64,000 nucleotides of DNA from positions 149,189 through 213,188 of the forward strand of contig NZ_JAPEPW010000006.1 of NCBI RefSeq assembly GCF_026339955.1, in the 5' to 3' direction. The notes under the pieces were generated by a model. It did not search any database. It had not been told where the DNA came from and saw nothing but the letters and a program-made list of their open reading frames with translations. The translations under genes were made by a program, and so were the position numbers. Below are positions 59,192 to 64,000 of this stretch, piece by piece. This DNA is from Streptomyces sp. NBC_01549. GTDB taxonomy: Bacteria > Actinomycetota > Actinomycetes > Streptomycetales > Streptomycetaceae. Each line of letters opens with the position of its first letter. Position 1 is the first letter of the stretch.

Positions 59192-60871
59192 CCTTGATCC
59201 ACCGGCCGGCGTCTTGTGGATAGCGGCTAGAAAAACGAGGAAGTGCCTTGTGACCTGCGATGATGGGAGTTCTTCAGGCTTCCAGCACGCACGATCGGCA
59301 AGGCACTTCCGAGATGAAAGTTTCCCATACATCGGCGGCGGTCTCCGCTGCGTTCGATGACCCGAATCTGATCGCGTATGCCGGGCTGGTCCCGGTGATG
59401 CGCCTGGCCGAGCGGGGCGGTCTTTCGCGTCTGGTGGCCGAGAACGTGAAGCTGACCGGCGCGAGCAACAGCGCGGGGGCGGCGGCGGACGCCAAGGTCA
59501 CCAGCATCGTCGCGGGCATGGCCGCAGGTGCGGACAGCATCGACGACCTGAACGTTCTGCGCCATGGTGCGATGACGGCCGTGTTCGCGGGCATTCGTGC
59601 CCCGTCCACGCTGGGCACGTTCCTGCGCTCGTTCACCCACGGTCACGCTCTCCAACTGCACGCCGTTCACGGCCGGTTCCTTGGCGCGCTGGCCGCGCAT
59701 ACCCCGCTGCTGCCCGGCGCCGACGCGATGGCATTCATTGATGTCGACTCCACCCATAAACGGGTCTACGGCCGGGCCAAACAGGGTGCCGAGTACGGCC
59801 GGTTCAAGGGCATCCGCACCCTCCACCCCCTGCTCGCCACCATCTGCACGCCCGGCTCCCGCCCGGTGATCGCCGGAGTCCGCATGCGCCGCGGCAAGGC
59901 AGCCGACTCCCGCGGCGCCCCGAAGTTCGTCAGCGAAGCCCTGGCCACCGCCCGGGAGGCCGGCTGCACCGGCACCCGCATCCTGCGCGCCGATTCGCAG
60001 TTCTACAACGCCGGTGTGATCGCCGCCTGCCGCCGGGCCGGAGCCCACTTCTCGATCACCACCGGCATGAACCCCTCCATCAAACGGGCCGTCCTCGCCA
60101 TTCCCACCGAAGCATGGCAGCAGATCACCTACCCGACCGCGGTGCCAGACCCCGAGACCGGCGAACTCATTTCGGACGCCGAAGTCGCCGAGATGCCCGC
60201 CTACACCGCCTTCGCGAGCCGCAAGAAGAGCGAGCAAGTCACCGCCCGGCTGATCGTCCGCCGGGTCCGTGACCTCGCCAAACCCGCCGTCGTAGGTGAG
60301 CAGGGCGAACTGTTCCCCGTCTGGCGTTACCACCCGTTCTTCACCGACAACCCCGCCCCCACCCTCCAGGCCGAGCGGGAACACCGCCACCACGCGGTGG
60401 TCGAACAGGTCATCGCCGACAGCAAAGCCTCCGCACTGACCCACCTGCCTTCCGGACACTTCCACGCCAACGCCGCCTGGCTCACCCTGTGGGCCATGAC
60501 CTACAACCTGCTGCGGGCCACCGGCGCGCTCACCTCCGCCTTCCACGCCAAGGCCACCACCGCCACTCTCCGTGCCCACCTGGTCCAGATTCCGGCCCGG
60601 ATCGCCCGCTCCGCACGGCGTATCACCCTGCACCTGCCACACAACTGGCCCTGGCAGCACGCCTGGACACATCTTTTCGACGCCGCCCACGACCCACCCG
60701 GACCCGCCTGACGACCCTGCCCACCCCGCCCGCCAAGGCCCAACCGGAACCGAACAACGTGGAAATGCTGGGCAGACCAGCGGGTGCCACCTGCCCGCCC
60801 ACAATCACCGCCCCGAAACCGGCTCAGGATCAGTCAGAAGATCATTTTCAGACCACGTCGGTGGATCAAGG
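59192..60871. mobile_element. IS1380-family insertion sequence, copy C
   Basis: 1680 bp, by eye identical to copy B (20788-22467), flanked by TTAAG direct repeats (59187-59191 and 60872-60876). Inserted in the kinase-like gene after the FVK codons. Confidence 0.96.
59314..60711 (+). CDS. IS1380 family transposase
   Basis: 465 residues, identical to the product at 20910 (same DDE blocks: IDVDS, RADSQF, VVEQVIAD). Start ATG 59314 right after the 12-base hairpin arm. Intact. Two identical intact copies plus clean direct repeats show that the element transposed recently in this lineage. Confidence 0.95.
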   Translation: MKVSHTSAAVSAAFDDPNLIAYAGLVPVMRLAERGGLSRLVAENVKLTGASNSAGAAADAKVTSIVAGMAAGADSIDDLNVLRHGAMTAVFAGIRAPSTLGTFLRSFTHGHALQLHAVHGRFLGALAAHTPLLPGADAMAFIDVDSTHKRVYGRAKQGAEYGRFKGIRTLHPLLATICTPGSRPVIAGVRMRRGKAADSRGAPKFVSEALATAREAGCTGTRILRADSQFYNAGVIAACRRAGAHFSITTGMNPSIKRAVLAIPTEAWQQITYPTAVPDPETGELISDAEVAEMPAYTAFASRKKSEQVTARLIVRRVRDLAKPAVVGEQGELFPVWRYHPFFTDNPAPTLQAEREHRHHAVVEQVIADSKASALTHLPSGHFHANAAWLTLWAMTYNLLRATGALTSAFHAKATTATLRAHLVQIPARIARSARRITLHLPHNWPWQHAWTHLFDAAHDPPGPA

Positions 60872-61861
60872 TTAAGCGGCTGCCGCTGACCGATCTGGAA
60901 AGGCAGCCGGAGAACGTCCAATCCACGGCGAACCTCTTCGAGCTACCGACCTTCTGCCATCCCGGCCTCGGGGTTCCCGGAAGCCCTGGATGGGGGGCCT
61001 GGCGAGAGTTGGCCGTGCACACCATGACGACGAACTGGGTGCTCGCACAGGACCATGAAGGCTTTCCATTGATGTACCACTGGCGGGTGCTGCCGCACCC
61101 CGGGCAGGTGCTGCCCGAGCAACTGGCCGACGTGGAGAAGGCTGTCGCCTACTGGGGAGGCGGACCGCAAGTGCGCCACCGGATCGAGGCGCTACGGGAC
61201 TCCTCGGCGAGCGTCGCACTGTTCCTGGAGTACATCCCGCAGAACCTGCACGACTGGCTGGACATTCAGGTCAAAGCCGACGATGAGACTGCCGAGCAGG
61301 CATGCACCATGGTGGCGAAGGAACTTGAGGCCGGAACCTCTTTCATGAACGCCCGCGGGCTCCTGCATTTCGATGGCCACTTCCAGAACATCCTCACCGA
61401 CGGCAAGCGTCTGTTCTTCACGGACTACGGCCTCGCGATCTCCTCCCGGTTCGACCTGTCGAAGGAGGAGGCCGACTTCTTCGCCGAACACCAGACCTAT
61501 GACCGCTGCTACACCGTCACCCACCTTGTGCAGTGGCTCGTCACTGCCCTGTACGGGTACGAGCGGGACGAGCGCAGCGCGTTCGTGCACGCCTGCGCCC
61601 GAGGGGAACCTCCGACGGGAATTCCGTCGCAGGTCGCGGCGATCCTCACCCGCCACGCCCCGATCGCCGCAGTGATGACGGACTACTACCGCGAGTTCCG
61701 TTTTGAGAGCAGGCAGACCCCGTATCCCCTGGAGGCGATCCGCCGGATCGGCGGGCCGGACAGCTTGTTCATCATCTGATGGACCTGGGCGGCCAACAGC
61801 CGGGCTAGATGCGGGAGGCTCCGGGTGCTCTGATCCGCTTCTACTGAACGGCCTGCCTGCC

Positions 61862-62329
61862 TTGCCCGTAGCCACCGCGCGCCCGATCGTCCTGACCGCC
61901 GCCGAACGGCACCGGCTCAAGAAAGCTGCCTACGGCCACAGCACCCCGCACCGTGACCGCCTGCGGGCGCAGATCGTGCTGCAGGCTGCCCGGGGGCGGG
62001 GCAACGCAGCGATCGCCCGCGAAACGGGAGCGCACCTGGACACCGTGCGCACCTGGCGGGTCCGCTTCGCCGACGGCGGCCTGGCTGCCCTGGCCGATCG
62101 CAGGCGCTGCGGCCGTCCACGATGCTTCACCCCGGTGCAGGTCGCCGAGGTCAAGGCCCTGGCCTGCCAACTGCCCGCCGAGACCGGCACCCCGCTGTCG
62201 CGCTGGTCGTGCCCGGAACTGGCACGTGAGGTCGTCGTCCGCCGCATCGCCAGCTCGATCTCCGCCTCCACCGTCCGCCGCTGGCTAGGAGCGTGTCTCA
62301 GTAACGGACACCCCGCTTGCGGTTCGTGA
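61862..62329 (+). pseudogene. IS630-family transposase, N-terminal part, cut by IS1182
   Basis: TTG 61862 or nearby start: 'TARPIVLTAAERHRLKKAAY', 'RLRAQIVLQAARGRGNAAIA', 'TGAHLDTVRTWRVRFADGG' are the double HTH of IS630-type transposases, then 'PAETGTPLSRWSCPELAREV' and 'SASTVRRWL'. At 62285 IS1182 interrupts it and the frame ends inside that element. The DDE half is not in the window and may follow the IS1182 beyond 64000. Confidence 0.85.
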
Positions 62330-64000
62330 TCATTCATGCGGGATGATCTCGGTATGCGTGATCGGGATGGTCTGTTCGAGATCGAGCCGGGTGAGAAGGA
62401 GCAGCCGCAGGGTCGTCCGGCGGCGGTGGACAAGACGTTCCGGGCGTTCGACCCGCACCAGGTCCTGCTGCTGCCGCCGTCGCTGGACGACTGGCTGCCC
62501 GAGGATCACCTGGCCCGGTTCGTTGCCGACCTGGTCGACGAGGTGCTCGACCTGTCGCCGATCCTGGCGGACTACACCGAAAAGCGCGGCTACCCGCCCT
62601 ACGATCCGCGGCTGATGGTGCGGCTGCTGATCTACGGCTACACCACCGGGGTGCGCTCCTCGCGGGCGATCACGCGTAAGTGTGTCGATGACGTCGCGTT
62701 CCGGTTCCTGGCCGCCGACCAGGCTCCGGACTTCCGCTCGATCGCCCGGTTCCGCCGCCGCCACCTGGACGCGCTCGCCGGCCTGTTCCTGCAGTCGCTG
62801 CACCTGGCGCGGAAGCTGGACATGGTCAAGATGGGCCGCGTCGCGCTGGACGGCACCAAGCTGGAGGCCAGCGCATCCAAGCACAAGGCGATGAGCTACG
62901 GCCGCCTGATCGGCAAGGAAGAGCAGATCGAAGCCGAGATCGCCGCCCTGGAGGCCACGGCCCGGTCCCTGCTGGACGACGCCGAAGCAGTCGATACCGC
63001 CGAAGATGCCCGGTTCGGCGTGGACGGCAAAGAGGCCGACCTGCCCGCCGAGCTGGACCGGCGCGAGAAGCGCCTGGCCAGGCTGCAGGCCGCCCGCGCG
63101 CAGATCGAGACCGAGGCCGCCGACAAGGCCCGCGCTCACGCCGAAGACAAGGAACGCCGCCGTCAGGAACGCGCCGGGACCAGCGACGAGCGGGCCGTCA
63201 CCGACGCGGGCGAGCAGGCAGCAGCCAAGGCCCGGCCCAAGCCCAAGGCCCAGGCCAACTTCACCGACCCCGACTCGCGGATCATGAAGAACAGCGACGG
63301 CGCCTACATCCAGGCCTACAACGCCCAGGCCGTCGTCGATGAAGAGCACCAGGTCATCACGGCCGCCGACATCACCACCAACGCCTCGGACGCGCTGAAC
63401 TACACCCCGATGCTCGACCAGTCCGCGCAGAACACCGGCGTCCACCCGGGGCAGGCCCTCGTCGATGCCGGCTACTGCTCCGAGACCAACCTGCAGGCCT
63501 CCAAAGAGCGCCAACTCGCCTGCGGCACCGATACGTTCATGGCCACCGGCCGACTCGGCCACGACGAACAGGTCCCGCCCGCACCCCGCGGACGCATCCC
63601 CGCCAGCGCCACCCTCAAGGAGCGCATGGCCCGCACACTGCGGACGAAGCCCGGCAAGGCCGCCTACAGCCGCCGCAAAGCGATCGTCGAACCCGTCTTC
63701 GGCCAGATCATGACCTGCCAGAACGGCCGCCAACTCCTCCTCCGCGGCGAGGACGGAGCCCGCGGCGAGTGGCGACTGCTGGCCGCCTGCCACAACCTCC
63801 GCAAGATCTTCCGACACGCCGGAACCGCAGGACTCGCCGTCCTGGCCGGCTGACCATCCGGCCACACCGGCCTCAGCGGGCCGAAATCCCCCTCCGACCG
63901 ACCCGCTCATCGGCCCCACAGGCGCTGACCGAGCGACCACGACCGATCCCGCCCATCACGACCTCCCGGCCAGTTGCCCGTTACTCAGACACGCTCCTAG
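62285..64000. mobile_element. IS1182-family insertion sequence
   Basis: Flanked by CTAG at 62285-62288 and 63997-64000 (the window's last bases). Inverted ends GAGCGTGTCTCAGTAACGG and complement with one mismatch. Carries one intact transposase gene. Inserted in an IS630 remnant at a CTAG site. Confidence 0.93.
62336..63853 (+). CDS. IS1182 family transposase
   Basis: 505 residues. N-terminal DUF772-type domain 'AFDPHQVLLLPPSLDDWLPE', 'YDPRLMVRLLIYGYTTGVRS', 'RFLAADQAPDFRSIARFRRR'; catalytic core 'VALDGTKLEASASKHKAM' (Asp), a long charged coiled coil (about 200-300), 'AYNAQAVVDEEHQVITAADI', 'ALVDAGYCSETNL' (second Asp) and 'YSRRKAIVEPVFGQI' (Glu). Complete and probably active. ATG 62354 is a possible alternative start. 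The long open frame on the opposite strand is a GC shadow. Confidence 0.95.
   Translation: MRDDLGMRDRDGLFEIEPGEKEQPQGRPAAVDKTFRAFDPHQVLLLPPSLDDWLPEDHLARFVADLVDEVLDLSPILADYTEKRGYPPYDPRLMVRLLIYGYTTGVRSSRAITRKCVDDVAFRFLAADQAPDFRSIARFRRRHLDALAGLFLQSLHLARKLDMVKMGRVALDGTKLEASASKHKAMSYGRLIGKEEQIEAEIAALEATARSLLDDAEAVDTAEDARFGVDGKEADLPAELDRREKRLARLQAARAQIETEAADKARAHAEDKERRRQERAGTSDERAVTDAGEQAAAKARPKPKAQANFTDPDSRIMKNSDGAYIQAYNAQAVVDEEHQVITAADITTNASDALNYTPMLDQSAQNTGVHPGQALVDAGYCSETNLQASKERQLACGTDTFMATGRLGHDEQVPPAPRGRIPASATLKERMARTLRTKPGKAAYSRRKAIVEPVFGQIMTCQNGRQLLLRGEDGARGEWRLLAACHNLRKIFRHAGTAGLAVLAG

Larger units (their letters stand above)
58997..61779 (+). pseudogene. protein kinase-like gene split by IS1380
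   Basis: 5' part 58997-59191: 'EVAVESFDASRGARLAAYSA' to 'GTSALLEVGGTPVFVK'. 3' part 60877-61779 continues 'RLPLTDLERQPENVQSTANL', 'WRELAVHTMTTNWVLAQ', 'GFPLMYHWRVLP', catalytic 'LLHFDGHFQNILTDG' (HxDxxxxN) and 'FFTDYGLAI' (DYG in place of DFG). Removing the IS and one TTAAG repeat restores a single frame of about 365 codons. Streptomyces members of this kinase family have unknown targets. Neither half alone has all functional parts. Confidence 0.9.

Noticed and set aside
62330..63940. 536-codon minus-strand open frame
   Set aside because: Antisense shadow of the IS1182 transposase.
1..64000. CRISPR arrays, tRNA or rRNA genes, prophage structural genes, antibiotic biosynthetic clusters
   Set aside because: No regularly spaced repeats, cloverleaf-like or ribosomal sequence, phage morphogenesis or PKS/NRPS motifs were seen.

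Overview
The window looks like Streptomyces DNA, or a close relative. It is very GC-rich, uses GTG starts often, has GGAGG-type ribosome sites, and carries typical actinobacterial families: WhiB, 7Fe ferredoxin, QcrB, homodimeric pyruvate dehydrogenase E1, MmyB-like HTH and TetR regulators. No rRNA, tRNA, replication or core housekeeping cluster is seen. The many insertion sequences, gene remnants and short operons suggest a chromosome arm or a large linear plasmid (inference).

Layout. 0-11.4 kb: small metabolic units (alpha/beta hydrolase/TetR, SDR, methyltransferase, immunity-like protein, LysR/aldo-keto reductase/SRPBCC, NTF2-like, lipoprotein, cold-shock protein), mixed with remnants of amidohydrolase, MFS, TetR, alcohol dehydrogenase and beta-propeller genes. 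11.6-13.3 kb: an IS1380-family element. 13.3-20.8 kb: cupin, flavin oxidoreductase/Rrf2 pair, SDR, HTH regulator and an ArsR gene. 20.8-22.5 kb: a second IS1380-family element, inserted in the 5' end of the ArsR gene. 22.8-45.6 kb: a redox/stress gene cluster (AhpD-like, SDR, cupin, NmrA-like proteins, AceE, ECF41 sigma factor, two OsmC/Ohr proteins, ferredoxin, ferredoxin reductase, fumarate-reductase-like flavoprotein, YceI). It is interrupted by a serine-recombinase element and by an IS30 that itself carries a group II intron. 45.7-51.8 kb: decayed genes around a TetR/old-yellow-enzyme pair. 51.8-57.2 kb: solitary QcrB, WhiB and two more ECF41-like sigma factors. 57.5-64 kb: an amidase remnant, a kinase gene split by a second exact copy of the IS1380, an IS630 remnant and an IS1182 that ends at the window edge.

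The main finding is a repeated promoter-like motif, TGTCACA-N16-GGTC/TGTC, found directly upstream of at least 14 genes or gene starts between 22.8 and 57.2 kb on both strands, always pointing at the next start codon. It resembles the promoter type reported for ECF41 sigma factors. Three ECF41-type sigma genes lie in the same stretch, and two of them are preceded by the motif. The data suggest a locally clustered ECF41 regulon joining peroxide-type thiol enzymes (AhpD, Ohr/OsmC), a ferredoxin/ferredoxin-reductase pair, flavoproteins, NmrA-like sensors, WhiB, probably pyruvate dehydrogenase and several unrecognised small proteins. Later insertions (IS30, serine recombinase, two copies of a 214-bp CTAG-targeting MITE) have broken up the cluster, but the promoters remain readable.
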